Positions 20,661-32,000 of a stretch of DNA of 64,000 bases are shown here, piece after piece (positions within the stretch are counted from its first letter, which is position 1; each line of letters begins with the position of its first letter). Both the position numbers and the translations under genes were made by a program. This DNA comes from Hepsetus odoe (taxonomy: Eukaryota > Chordata > Actinopteri > Characiformes > Hepsetidae): contig CM029385.1 of assembly GCA_017165825.1 (NCBI GenBank), positions 681,431-745,430 of the forward strand. The letters run 5' to 3'. The notes beneath the pieces are model-generated. The model was not told the origin of the DNA. It ran no database searches and worked only from the letters and a program-made list of their open reading frames with translations.

Positions 20661-20996
20661 CTCTGATATAAAGAGTGACGGAGCTGTAAAATCTCCCATT
20701 GTCTCCACACAGGTACGTTCCTTCATCTTCTTCTTTGAGGTGAGAGATGATCAGAGATAAATCTCCTGGAGGACTGTCCTTCAGTCTCTTCACTCTGTTT
20801 GTGTAGTGTCCACTCACACTGTCCTCTGGAAACACTGTGAGTTCAGGTGTGTAGTCTCCTCCTATGATCTTCTTCTTGAATCCCCACTGCAGTGTGTGTG
20901 GTTTCTCCTGCAGGTTCTTACAGGAGCAGGGCAGCTCCACAGAATCTCCAACAGATCTGCTGATGGACGCTCTCTCACCTTCAACTATATCACAAC
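20661..20996 (-). CDS. Ig V-set exon V1, arm B (open)
   Basis: 336 nt, phase 1-1, acceptor TTTCTGCAG, donor GTGAGT. Encodes a complete V-type domain: ERASISRSVGDSVELPCSC, LQWGFKKK, RLKDSPPGDLSLIISHLKEE, then DEGTYLCGDNGRFYSSV. Known of such domains: extracellular ligand recognition. Nearly identical to the arm C copy, which argues for recent duplication or gene conversion. Confidence 0.82.
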
Positions 20997-20999
20997 CTG

Positions 21000-21870
21000 C
21001 AGAAACATCAGCAAGAACATCCATCAGGTGTTCCTGATCACATTCACTCCATTCAGAGTCACTGCAGGGTTTTAGTCCTGATTTAGTCTCAGAATAAAGT
21101 TTGGGGTGAAATCAGCTCAGCTGGACTGAAAGCTGGAACAGAGTGTGATTTAGTCTGAGATCTTTTCTGACTTATCCTGGAGTTACAGGGACTGAGATGG
21201 ACACTCATGATGTCCATGTTTCCTGATGGGACTCTGATCAATGGTGCTGATCAAACTGAGAGAACCGAAAGAAGAAAACCAACTGGACCTACAAGTTTCT
21301 GGACCATCAGCGTCTCCATAGCAGTGAGAGAGCTGTGCTTCTGGGTGGGTTTAGTGTTCAAAAATGAACTTTTTACATGATGTGGAGGTTCTTTAAGCTT
21401 CACCTTCACATCTCTTTAACAGAAACCATCGACTGAAACGTTCTTTAAGGAACCAAACATGGTTCTCCTGATGTATTTCACTGACTCACGAATAGACTCT
21501 GGAGAACTGGATAAAACATCTTCTTCCAGAGTTACTGAGCTCCTCTCTAAGCTGGAGAGTCTGGTGAGGACGTTACGGTTTGTAGAGAGAAGAACTAAAA
21601 ACAGCAGTGTGTGTAAATATAAAGCAGGAGAACAGTTTTTATCACCTTCACAACACAGTCAGTCCTCAGAAAAGACATTAGAAGGAGGGATGAGGAGGAG
21701 AAAGAGTGAGGAGTCAGGTCCTCCCAGTAACACACACTGGAGGAAAGAGGACGTGTGGTTAAGAGACGCTACTAAAACCCACAGAAAGTGGACTTGTCTC
21801 CATGTCCTCCACAGATGAGTCTAGCAAAGCAGTAAGACACGTGCAGAACATCTCCCACAGTCTCCCAGAA
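21000..21870. other. Leader-V1 intron, arm B
   Basis: About 870 bases of intron collinear with 23470-24340 of arm C. Open frames here are short and not conserved. Confidence 0.6.
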
Positions 21871-21875
21871 CTCAC

Positions 21876-21915
21876 ATGAAGAGTCCTGCAGCATACAGCA
21901 GAGGAGACCAGACAT
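21876..21915 (-). CDS. Degraded signal-peptide exon, arm B
   Basis: Aligned with the 49-nt leader exon of copies A and C, but the original ATG is lost. A later ATG (21915) gives 13 codons (MSGLLCCMLQDSS) plus one base before the GTGAGT donor, so phase 1 is kept. The peptide is short for a signal sequence; this arm may depend on the leader exon at 22010-22115. Confidence 0.4.
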
Positions 21916-22009
21916 GTGATGATCTTCAGGAACATTTCCAGTGTGTGTGTCTCAAAACCAGTCTCTCCATCATCATTTTTTAATCCATGTGTGAAATGTG
22001 TGCTCCTAC

Positions 22010-22115
22010 CAGAGTCCTGAAGGTCAGAAGTTGAACATTCAGGTTCTACAGTGTCTGATGGAGATTGAGCTAAAAGGACACAAACACACAGAAAGACGTC
22101 CCTCAGTGTGTCCAC
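22010..22115 (-). CDS. Candidate leader exon of Ig receptor, arm B
   Basis: 106 nt from ATG to a GT donor in phase 1, encoding MDTLRDVFLCVCVLLAQS and a Ser/Glu-rich end. Same length and phase as 872-977, with a few substitutions. The equivalent of arm C would lie in the gap at 22729-23228. Confidence 0.5.
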
Positions 22116-22728
22116 GTGAGCAGGACAGACAGAAGGAGACGTCAGAGAGAAGAACGGGAGAGTGGAGGGTGGAGAACAGGCGTGTATTGTATATAACAGT
22201 ATAAACTGAAGTTAATAAATGTGTAATTACAGCTGAACTACTGTAATCCTGCTGTAACAGTGAATTAATACCCAGTAGATACAGTGTAGTTACATGTGTA
22301 GTTAAATCATTAATAAACAGTTACTACAGACAATAAACAGTGGGACCAGAAATGTTCTAGGACTTCATTAATGAAGAACATCACTGTGTTCTGAACATTA
22401 CTGAGCCTCTGAGAAGTGTGTTCTCAGTGAACATCACGATCGCTCCACAGAACCTCCGTCTGAACCACCATCACCGTTTCTGCACACTCAGACGTTCTGG
22501 GATCTGCCCGAGTTTCAACGAGAACTTTGACATGCAGATCTATTTATAAACCAGTTTCACCCTCAGTAAAGAGGAAGTTCAAACCATAAACCCTGCAAAC
22601 ATGCCAGTCACGCTACCGTACAGTGTCTGCAGCTGGACAGAGAGTCTGTGTTCTGCTCAGAGATCAGTGATCAAGGAACCGCAGCTGAGAAGCTCTGCGT
22701 CTGTTTCAGACTGTAGATTCTGATCCTC
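22116..22728. other. Upstream flank of arm B, no gene
   Basis: Reverse complement of about 230-830 of copy A. Ends at the assembly gap that separates the two head-to-head arms. Confidence 0.6.
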
Positions 22729-23228
22729 NNNNNNNNNNNNNNNNNNNNNNNNNNNNNNNNNNNNNNNNNNNNNNNNNNNNNNNNNNNNNNNNNNNNNNNN
22801 NNNNNNNNNNNNNNNNNNNNNNNNNNNNNNNNNNNNNNNNNNNNNNNNNNNNNNNNNNNNNNNNNNNNNNNNNNNNNNNNNNNNNNNNNNNNNNNNNNNN
22901 NNNNNNNNNNNNNNNNNNNNNNNNNNNNNNNNNNNNNNNNNNNNNNNNNNNNNNNNNNNNNNNNNNNNNNNNNNNNNNNNNNNNNNNNNNNNNNNNNNNN
23001 NNNNNNNNNNNNNNNNNNNNNNNNNNNNNNNNNNNNNNNNNNNNNNNNNNNNNNNNNNNNNNNNNNNNNNNNNNNNNNNNNNNNNNNNNNNNNNNNNNNN
23101 NNNNNNNNNNNNNNNNNNNNNNNNNNNNNNNNNNNNNNNNNNNNNNNNNNNNNNNNNNNNNNNNNNNNNNNNNNNNNNNNNNNNNNNNNNNNNNNNNNNN
23201 NNNNNNNNNNNNNNNNNNNNNNNNNNNN
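22729..23228. other. Assembly gap (500 N) at centre of inverted repeat
   Basis: Placed exactly where arm B ends and arm C begins in the opposite direction. Size unknown; the join may be a scaffolding inference. Confidence 0.99.
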
Positions 23229-23417
23229 AAGTCTGGTCTTCAGGTTGGTTTGGATGCCAGTACCTCCTTCTTGGACCTTCAGCAGAAACAGAAGCAGAAG
23301 TTTCTCAGGAAGTGGTGAACGAGCCGAAGAGTAAAAACGTGTGACACACTTCTCTCACTCTCAGAGTGGACACTGCCTCGCCTCAGAGAGAGAGAGAGTA
23401 TCAGTGTGTCCTGAAAG

Positions 23418-23466
23418 ATGTTGCTGTGGGTGTATCTCCTCTACTGTGGGCTGCAGGGCTCTTCAG
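23418..23466 (+). CDS. Signal-peptide exon of Ig receptor, arm C
   Basis: MLLWVYLLYCGLQGSS plus one base and a GTGAGT donor; identical peptide to copy A. With the open V1 exon 875 bases downstream, arm C could still encode a short secreted one-domain product. Confidence 0.62.
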
Positions 23467-24340
23467 GTGAGTTCTGGGAAACTGTGGGAGATGTTCTGCA
23501 CGTGTCTCACTGCTTTACTGGACTCAGCTGTGGAGGACATGGAGACAAGTCCACTTTCTGTGGGTTTTAGTAGTGTCTCTTAACCACACGTCCTCTTTCC
23601 TCCAGTGTGTGTTACTGGGAGGACCTGACTCCTCACTCTTTCTCCTCCTCATCCCTCCTTCTAATGTCTTTTCTGAGGACTGACTGTGTTGTGAAGGTGA
23701 TAAAAACTGTTCTCCTGCTTTATATTTACACACACTGCTGTTTTTAGGTCTTCTCTCTACAAACCGTAACGTCCTCACCAGACTCTCCAGCTTAGAGAGG
23801 AGCTCAGTAACTCTGGAAGAAGATGTTTTATCCAGTTCTCCAGAGTTCAGTCCGGCTTATTAACATTTTGCCTTTTGTAGACAAAAAGTGTTCTCTGTGA
23901 AATGCATCAGGAGAACCATGTTTGGTTCCCTAAAGAGCCTTTAAGTAAATGGTTTGTGTTAAAGGGATGTGAAGGTGAAGCTTAAAGAACCTCCACATCA
24001 TGTACAAAGTTCATTTTTGAACACTAAACCCACCCAGAAGCACAGCTCTCTCGTTGCTATGGAGACGCTGACACTCCGGAAACTTGGATGTCCAGCAGCT
24101 TTTCCTTTTCCAGTTTTGTCATTGTGATGTGCACCTTTGGTCCCTGTAACTCCAGATTAAGTCAGAAAAGATCTCAGACTAAATCACACTCTGTTCCAGC
24201 TTTCAGTCCAGCTGAGCTGATTTCACCCCAAACTTTATTCTGAGACTAAATCAGGACTAAAACCCTGCAGTGACTCTGGATGGAGTGAATGTGATCAGGA
24301 ACACCTGATGGACGTTCTTGCTGATGTGATGTTTCTGCAG

Positions 24341-24676
24341 GTTGCACTATAGATGGAGGCGAGAGAGCGTCCATCAGCAGATCTGTGGGAGATTCTGTGG
24401 AGCTGCCCTGCTCCTGTAAGAACCTGCAGGAGAAACCACACACACTGCAGTGGGGATTCAAGAAGAAGATCATAGATGGAGACTTCACACCTGAACTCAC
24501 AGTGTTTCCAGAGGACAGTGTGAGTGGACGCTACACAAACAGAGTGAGGAGACTGAAGGACAGTCCTCCAGGAGATTTATCTCTGATCATCTCTCACCTC
24601 AAAGAAGAAGATGAACGAACGTACCTGTGTGGAGACAATGGGAGATTTTACAGCTCCGTCACTCTTTATATCAGAG
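24341..24676 (+). CDS. Ig V-set exon V1, arm C (open)
   Basis: 336 nt, phase 1-1, with acceptor and donor as in arm B. Landmarks: SVELPCSC, LQWGFKKK, RRLKDSPPGDLSLIISHL, YLCGDNG. Differs from 20661-20996 by a few substitutions. Downstream V2 and V3 of this arm are frameshifted, so if transcribed it probably gives a truncated protein. Confidence 0.75.
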
Positions 24677-24696
24677 GTGAGTCCAGCAGAGACAGG

Positions 24697-24748
24697 AGTG
24701 TGTGTGTGTGCGTGTGTGTGTGTGTGTGTGTGTGCACGTGTGTGCATG
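24697..24748. repeat. (TG)n microsatellite, left part
   Basis: TG repeats after the V1 donor, split by the LTR at 24749-25246 and continuing at 25247. Confidence 0.9.
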
Positions 24749-25246
24749 TGTAAGAGCCCTACCCCGACGGGGCACTAGGGGGAGCCAAACCGCTGTTGGG
24801 AGACCTGCCAATCAGGCACGGTGATCAACAGTGATTTGGTTCACCTGTGCTTGGGCTTATTTAAATGCAGAGAAGACGAGTCAGAGTTGCTGGGTCGTTG
24901 TTTGACTCAGACGGTAATTTGGTAAAGATCCTTGGGTTTTCTCTCGGGGTCTCCCTGTCTCTCTCGCTTTGTGGTTGCGTCAGTTCAGGAGCTTCGGCTT
25001 GTTGTGCTGACTGACGCTGCACCCTCCCTTCCGAGTTTCTTGTTTTTTTGTTCCTTTTGTTTTTTCTACAACGTTCCAGCTCAACCGCTCACCCCTTTTT
25101 GAGCATTTTGTTTTCTACCCTTTTTGAGCATTTTTGTTTTCTACCTGTTTTGAGCATTTTGTTTTCTACCCTTTTTGAGCATTTTGCTTTCTACCCGTTT
25201 TGAGCATTTTGCTTTCTACCCGTTTTGAGCATTTTGCTTTCTACCC
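24749..25246 (+). mobile_element. Truncated chromovirus LTR in a microsatellite
   Basis: Begins TGTAAGAGCCCTACCCCGAC, matches the LTR at 7514-8000 (minus) and the 5' LTR at 41249, and ends inside the GAGCATTTTGTTTTC tandem repeat (about seven units), where (TG)n resumes. The R-U5 end with CACCGTTACA is missing, so this is a partial LTR. Confidence 0.8.
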
Positions 25247-25277
25247 GTGTGTGTCTATGTATGTGCATGTCTGTGTA

Positions 25278-25308
<31 letters not shown>

Positions 25309-25366
25309 CTATAACATGTGCGTGTGTGTGTGTGTGTGTGTGTGTCTATGTATATGCATGTGTGCA

Positions 25367-25398
<32 letters not shown>

Positions 25399-25422
25399 GC
25401 TGTGTGTCTATGTATGCATGTC

Positions 25423-25465
<43 letters not shown>

Positions 25466-25474
25466 CTATATATG

Positions 25475-25509
<35 letters not shown>

Positions 25510-25547
25510 TATGTACATGTCTGTGTGTGTGCGTGTGTGGCCAATAA

Positions 25548-25590
<43 letters not shown>

Positions 25591-25596
25591 ATGCTG
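25247..25596. repeat. (TG)n microsatellite, right part
   Basis: About 350 bases of TG with ATGTCTATGTATG-type interruptions. Confidence 0.95.
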
Positions 25597-25639
25597 CACC
25601 AGAATTTGTATGTTTATGTATATTTTTTACTTGTGTATT

Positions 25640-25950
25640 ATTATGTATGCGTGTACATTATTAATCTATTTATTGAGTGGTGGTGTATTTATTGGTGGTG
25701 CGTAATCTATTTATTAATTGATAATCTATTTGTGAATTAATTAATTGTATTTATTAATTATTAATCTATTTGTAATTATTAATCTATTTATTGGTGTGTC
25801 TATTTATTAATTAATTAATTAATCTATTTATTTATTATTAATCTATTTATTAAATTATTAATCTATTTATTAATTATTAATCTATTTAATGAATTGGTGA
25901 ATTACTTGTATATATTAATAAATCATTTATTATTAATCTATTTATTCCTC
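25640..25950. repeat. AT-rich ATTAATCTATTT array
   Basis: More than a dozen imperfect units of ATTAATCTATTTATT. Corresponds in position to the TTGATTGATG array of copy A (5019-5252), suggesting a common ancestor. Confidence 0.8.
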
Positions 25951-26080
25951 TACAACTGTTGGATCATATTTTAGTAGAAATCACTCCTTTATCTTCTCTG
26001 AAGTTTTATCTTCCTTCTTCACTTGTTTCTCATCAATGAAGAAAAACCAGAGCGATGATGATTTAATGATAAAATTAGTT

Positions 26081-27553
26081 CAGTTAGGTCAAGATTATTA
26101 GCCCCCTTATGAAATATGACAGCACTCTTGATTTCTCCCATAAAGCGCCGTCAACAACAAGTGTCCTGTTATTCGAAACAAATACACTATAAAACAACGT
26201 CCACTCAGTTTAATGAGGAGATTTTATTGATACCGGCTACTTGAAACAAGAAAGAGGGCAAAACTGAGACATGCAAATTATTAGCCCCTGGCCATTAATA
26301 GTCAATAGTGTAGCGTTTTCTGAGATACGATGACGTAACAGTCTTCTTAGAGTAGTTCTTCACTAGGATGGCATGAGTCTGCTGAGGGATTCTGGCCCGT
26401 TCTTCCACTGCAAATTGTTCTAGCTGGTCCAGACTGCATGGGTTCAGAGCATGGACATTCACTCTGAGCACCCTCAACGGAGTTCTCCAATAGGATTGAG
26501 GTCACAGGCTCTGTGTGCAGGCCACTCCAGGATCTTGGTTTGTTATGAAAGATATTGGACTAATTTTGATTAATGTGCTTTGAGTCATTTGGCCCAATAA
26601 GCATTTGGAAGACCCAGCGGCGACCCCTAAGCCTGGACTATGAGCAGACCACCATCACCCACCATGTTTAACTGTGAACCTTGTGTTCCCTGGGTTGAAA
26701 GAGCCTCTCCTTTCTTCACCAAACATGAGCAACATCCATGTGCCTAAACAGCTCCAGTTTAGTCTCTCTCACCAAGACAACTGAACCAAAACTCGTCTTT
26801 ACCTTTCCAAATGTTCACGGGCAAACCTTCTTCTCAGGACTGATGGCCTAGAAGCCCACCACGACAGAAGAGCCCTCACAGCTGTGTTCCTTGGAAACAT
26901 CAACTCAGAAGAGGTCAGGTCGTAACAATCATACCCGGCAGATGTCAGGGCTCCTTTGTGACATCTCTGACTATTTTCTCTCAAGAGTTCTTGAAGTCTT
27001 GCTCTTTGCTGGCCACGGCAGGTTTGTTTTCTCACAGAATTTGTCTCCTTGTTCTACCGGCAATGATGAGCAGACAGCAGTTCTGAACACTGTGAATCCT
27101 CTTGGAAATAACAGTGTAGCCTTCCCCCTTATCATGAGCCTCTACTATCTTCTCTCTGAGCTCCAGACTGAGTTCCTCTGTCTTTGGCCTGGTGAGTAAC
27201 AGTATCCCTCTCCTGTGTTCAGGTGCTCTGTTCCTCTGAGTCTGTTTATGATTGAATATTTGTGAGGAGCGATTGTCTGCATGATGGTTTCAAAGCTGAT
27301 TGGTTCATTACTGCAGGTGTGTTTTGAAAGCAAACATTCACATGGGGCTAATATTTTTGAGCACCCCAGTTTTACTATATTTGATATAAAGCAAGCCTGA
27401 AAATGTATTTTATATTACAAAACGTACCAAAAGCTGCTAAACAGCACTGCTAAATGTTGCTGATATCAAGTTTCATCAAAGCTGCAAACATCAGAAAGAA
27501 GTGTAGAAAAATGTTCATAATTCCTGGGGGGCGAATAATTTTGGCCTCAACTG
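26081..27553 (-). mobile_element. Tc1-type DNA transposon, degenerate
   Basis: Ends are inverted copies: CAGTTAGGTCAAGATTATTA at the left, and on the minus strand CAGTTGAGGCCAAAATTATT at the right. Right flank starts with TA. The uninterrupted site is in arm B near 19770 (GTGGTAAATAAACACATCA), so it inserted after the arms separated. The interior holds a broken transposase read on the minus strand. Confidence 0.88.
26295..27195 (-). pseudogene. Tc1 transposase remnant
   Basis: Minus-strand frames give an N-terminal helix-turn-helix segment (ELSLELREKIVEAHDKGEGY near 27170) and the characteristic C-terminus with RIPQQTHAILVKNYSKK and YTIDY ending at 26295. Frameshifts and stops in between; the catalytic DDE residues cannot be followed in one frame. 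Inactive. Confidence 0.8.
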
Positions 27554-27914
27554 TAAATAAACACATAAATGACTGAAATAGTTCAGTAATAACAGAAGAT
27601 GAGGATCATTAATATCTTCATAGACAGATTGGTCTGGGTTCATTTGGATGATGTTTGTTGTTTGTTGTTTCTTTCTTTATTTGTTTGTTGTTCTGAGGTT
27701 GAACTTCCAGGTTCTGTTGTGAATTGAATCTTTTTCCAGAAACATCACACAGTCCTCACTGAAACACTTCTCCTGACAGCAGCTGAGAAGCGGACCCTGG
27801 AGAATTCGTCTGAAAATCTCACAGGACTGGACAGTGTGGTGAAGGACACTGAGGGACTGTTCCATGTGTTGAGAGACGCTGACGGTGTGTATTTTGTTCT
27901 CTGTGGTTCTGCAG

Positions 27915-28222
27915 GATGTTCTGTGCTCAGTCAGGCTGAGAGAAGTCTCACACTGGATCTCCGGGAAGTCCTGTCCACTGCTGCCCCTGTCCCTGTCCCC
28001 TCTGACCAGAAGATCAGCCCTCAGAGTCCACATGGACCTTCAAAGAGACCAGGAACTGCAGAGACTGTAGTAGCCAGGCAGACTCACTCCTACAGCGGGC
28101 TAGTCAGATGTCAGTAAATCTATACTCCTCATCTCAGACCTGAAGAAAGACGACCCAGAGACAATATATCTGCAGAGCTGATGGGAGAGAGAACATGCCG
28201 TATCTGAGTGTGTGGAGTGAAG
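27915..28222 (+). pseudogene. Ig V-set exon V2, arm C, frameshifted
   Basis: Splice sites kept (GTTCTGCAG acceptor, AAG|GTCAGAG donor) and sequence clearly homologous to 19092-19391, but multiple indels and an in-frame stop in the second half destroy the frame. Confidence 0.8.
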
Positions 28223-28360
28223 GTCAGAGAATTCAGATGAATGTAGAGTGTGAGTGTTGCTCCCACTGCACCAGTGTAAGAGACACAGCAGTGAGTGTGT
28301 GTGTAGAAGACTCTCTCTGGAAGAACAGAGCAGGAACAGGACATGGAGCTGTGGAACAAC

Positions 28361-28363
<3 letters not shown>

Positions 28364-28424
<61 letters not shown>
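28364..28424. repeat. (TG)n microsatellite
   Basis: About 30 TG units ending in the V3 acceptor polypyrimidine region; mirror of 18901-18953. Confidence 0.95.
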
Positions 28425-28426
<2 letters not shown>

Positions 28427-28429
28427 CAG

Positions 28430-28731
28430 GCGCACTCTGTTGGAGGGAATAAACAGACTGTTCCCATCAGAAGATCATTAGGAGACTCTGTCCTTCTGTC
28501 CTGCACCTGCACTGACCTGCAGGACACACCTGAGAGACTGCAGTGGAGAACACCTCACCCTGGAGATCTCCTCTCTACTGAAGTCCATCAGCACTACAGA
28601 GGACGAGTTCAGGTGTTGAAGTCTCAGAAACGTCTCTCATGCTGATCTCAAAGCCTGACTGAGAAGGATGGAGAACATATTCCTGCTGGATCAGCAGAAC
28701 CAATGCAGAACCTTCACCCTCACTGTTAAAG
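28430..28731 (+). pseudogene. Ig V-set exon V3, arm C, frameshifted
   Basis: Homologous to 18595-18897 with the first ~190 nt open (DSVLLSCTC, LQWRTP, RGRVQVLKS), then a deletion after GTTGAAGTCTC and a stop. Donor GTAAAC intact. Probably non-functional. Confidence 0.8.
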
Positions 28732-29034
28732 GTAAACTGCTGGATTTTTGTCGTTCAGAAGCTTTAGAGATTTACAAACCCTTGAGCAGATGATCATTCA
28801 TGGACACAGAGAGTAAATGAGAAGGTGTAGAAGGACTCGTTCATTGTTCTCAGAATTAAAGGTACTAAACTCTCACTGGTGCGGAACGTCTCACTTCACT
28901 GGGGTCTCCTGGGGCGTCTTCTGTACCTGAAGTTAGAGGACGTGTTTTCACCAGTGTCCATGTTCTTGAGGTGGACAGACTCTGTATGTCCTGTCCCAAC
29001 CCCAGGCTTTCTGTTTTACTGTTCTACTTTATAA

Positions 29035-32000
29035 TAATAATAATAATAATTTTTATTTATATAGCGCCTTTCTCAAACTCAAGGTCACTTTACAGAGCAG
29101 AGCAAGTAAAAAAAAAAAAAAAAAAACACAGTTAATACAAACACAAAAACAGAAAACAAACAGCAGAATAAGGAAATTAAGAACTGGGAGAAGTGGGATA
29201 GCACAAGAATGAGATAGATCTGTTTTAACTGAGTTTTTAAGAGGGACAGGGGCGTTAGGCGCGGAGTTCTGAGGAATTCCAGAGTTTAGAGGCAGCAACA
29301 CTAAATGATCTACCCCATGAAGCCCAACCTGAATTTGGGAACTGAGGAAACCGGTACTGGAGGAGTGCAGTGAGCGGGTAGGAGTGTATGAATGGAGTAA
29401 TTCAGTGAGGTATGGAGGAGCAGATCCATGAAGGGCTTTAAATGTGATGAGAAACGGCTTGTGCTGAATGCGATGCGATCTGGGCAGCCAGTGAAGTTTT
29501 GTGGAGGAAACGAGGGGGTGATATGTTCAGATTTTTTGGAGAGCATTGAGAACACGAGCTGCAGGGGATTTTGCGTGGAGCCTGGATAATGTTCCTGGTG
29601 AGACCAAAGAGAAGAGCGTTACAATGTCCGAAGTGGGGCGTTATAAAAGCATGAACAAGTATTTCTGCATCCTTCGCTGAAAGAGATGGCGGAGGCGTGA
29701 AAGGATGTTTCTGAGGTGAAGAAAACATTTTCACAACTGTATTGTCTGAGATTCAAATGACAGAGAGGGATCGAATATAACACCTAAATTCCGGACAGAG
29801 GGTGAGAGCGTAACAAGAGCATTTTCAATAGATACACTGAAATTTTGTAGTTTAGTGATGAGAAATTTGGAGCCAACTAATAAAAGTTCTGTTTTGTCAG
29901 TGTTGAGCTTGAGAAAGTTAGAGGTGAGCCATAGTTTTTAGTCATGGTGCTGTCAGAGGAGCAGGCGGGCGGGGTGGGGCAGGTTAGGGTGGGCGGGGCG
30001 GCTGAAATGGAGGTGGTAATGTAGATTTCGTTATCATCAGCAAAAACTGAGGCCATGGTTTCTAATAATATGACCGGAGAATATAAATTATGAATAATAT
30101 AGGTCCAAGAACAGATCCCTGAGGGACACCCTGTTTAACTGGAGCAGGAGATGATCTGCTGTTATGGAGGCGGATGAAGTGCTGTCTGTCAGTGAGATAA
30201 GATGTGACAAAGAAAGAGGCATCAGAGGCCAATGGCTGAAAGAGTAGGAAGAAGGATCTTATGACTGACAGTGTCAAGGCAGAGCTTAGATCCAAGAGAA
30301 GGAGGATACTGAAGAGACCAAGTCAGCACTGAGTAGAAGGTGGTTGAGCCCTTAGCAGGGCGAATCTTCGGTGCTGTGGAATGGACCCGGAAACCTGACT
30401 GGAAAGCGGCTCATATAGATTATTAATTATTAGATGTTCCTGCAGCTGAGCAGCTACAACCCTTTCAAGGGAGCTTTGAAATAAAGGTAGATTAAGAAAC
30501 AGGTCTGTAGCTTGCTCAGATTACTGAGATCCCAAAGTATTTTTCAACATAGGTGTAACAGCAGATTTAAAGCCCAAGGAACAACACCAGAGAGAGTGAA
30601 CGGTTATAAGATTAGGAGATGGAGGCAGAGATGGCAGACAAGCAGGATTTTAGAAGAGAAGTAGGTGCTGGATCAAGGGCGGAGGTGGAGAGAACTGATT
30701 TTTTCCTAATTAGTTCAGTAACAGGATTTGAGTTTTGTAAGAGAACTTGGTGAAGGTTGGTACGGGGTTTCTAGGAAAGTTACAAGATGGTGGAGGTACC
30801 AGTAAACTGATTATCTATCAGGTCAATTTTGTTTTGCAAAAAGTGAAGAAAGGACTCACATGGTGAGAACCTGAGAGAGAGGTGCTGGGGGCTGAAGAAG
30901 TTTCCTCACTATTCGAACAGGGCCTTAGACACAGCTGCTGCTGTTGATGATGGAGGAGAGGTACCGAGAGCCAGCAGTATTAAGGGCGGATCGATATTTA
31001 TGCATGTGATCAACATACAGCTAGAGTGCACCGTGAGGCCTGATTTCTTATACACAGCTACGTTCAAAATTAAGCCTCCCAACAGCTTTCATGGACCTCA
31101 GTTCAGGGGTGAACCACTGCGGAGGGTGAGAGGAGGGGTACGGCCCTGATTTTGACTGGAGCAAGCCAGTCTAAAGCGGCAGAAATGGGCGGTTGTATAA
31201 ATTCAGAACAGCATCAGGACAGGAGGTTTAGAGAAGTTTGAAGAGAAAGGAGATGTAAGCTTGGTCAGAGGTAGACCCTTGGATAATAACAGATTTCAAA
31301 TTTCTATATGAAATTCTGGATTTTGTATAGATTATCTGGAAGGTGGATTCAAGCTGATTGATACAACAGTGATCAGAAATACCAACAGAAGAACGGTTAC
31401 AGAAGCGTTTTAAGTCCAGATGAACAGATCAGATCAGTATGTGTCCGTGTCTGTGTGGGGAAGTTCACATGCTGGTGAGATGGAAACATTCAGAGGGCCG
31501 AAGTTCTGAAGTAGTTGGAAGTGGTGTCTACATGAATATTAAAGTCACCGAGCAGGATGATATTTTCAGACAGGGCACAGGTAAGTGTGAAAGTTCACTG
31601 AGGTCGAGAAGAGCGGAGAAAGAGGCCGTAGAAGGTGGTCAACTAAATCAAAATTACAACAAGTGGTTCCAGTACTGACAGTTCTGAACACAAGATATTC
31701 AAAGATGAGAGATAACATGGAGTCCAGGCTTTGCACTGCCCCATCCCGGCAGCTGCAGCCAGGCCTCCACCTCGGCCCTTTCCACTGGGCTTGCACAGGT
31801 AGCTGTAGCCTGCAGGAGGGCTTGTTCGGTCCAGAAAGTGCGTTGCTGGGTTGCCATGTTTCAGTCAGTAAAAGCATGTCCAGTTTTTTATCCAGTATCA
31901 GTTCTCTAAGTATGAGAGATTTGTCAGTCAGTGAGCGGATGTTTAAGAGAGCTAAACTTGTGCTTGTTATCACGGGATGATGTTCAAGTCAGGTTGAGTT

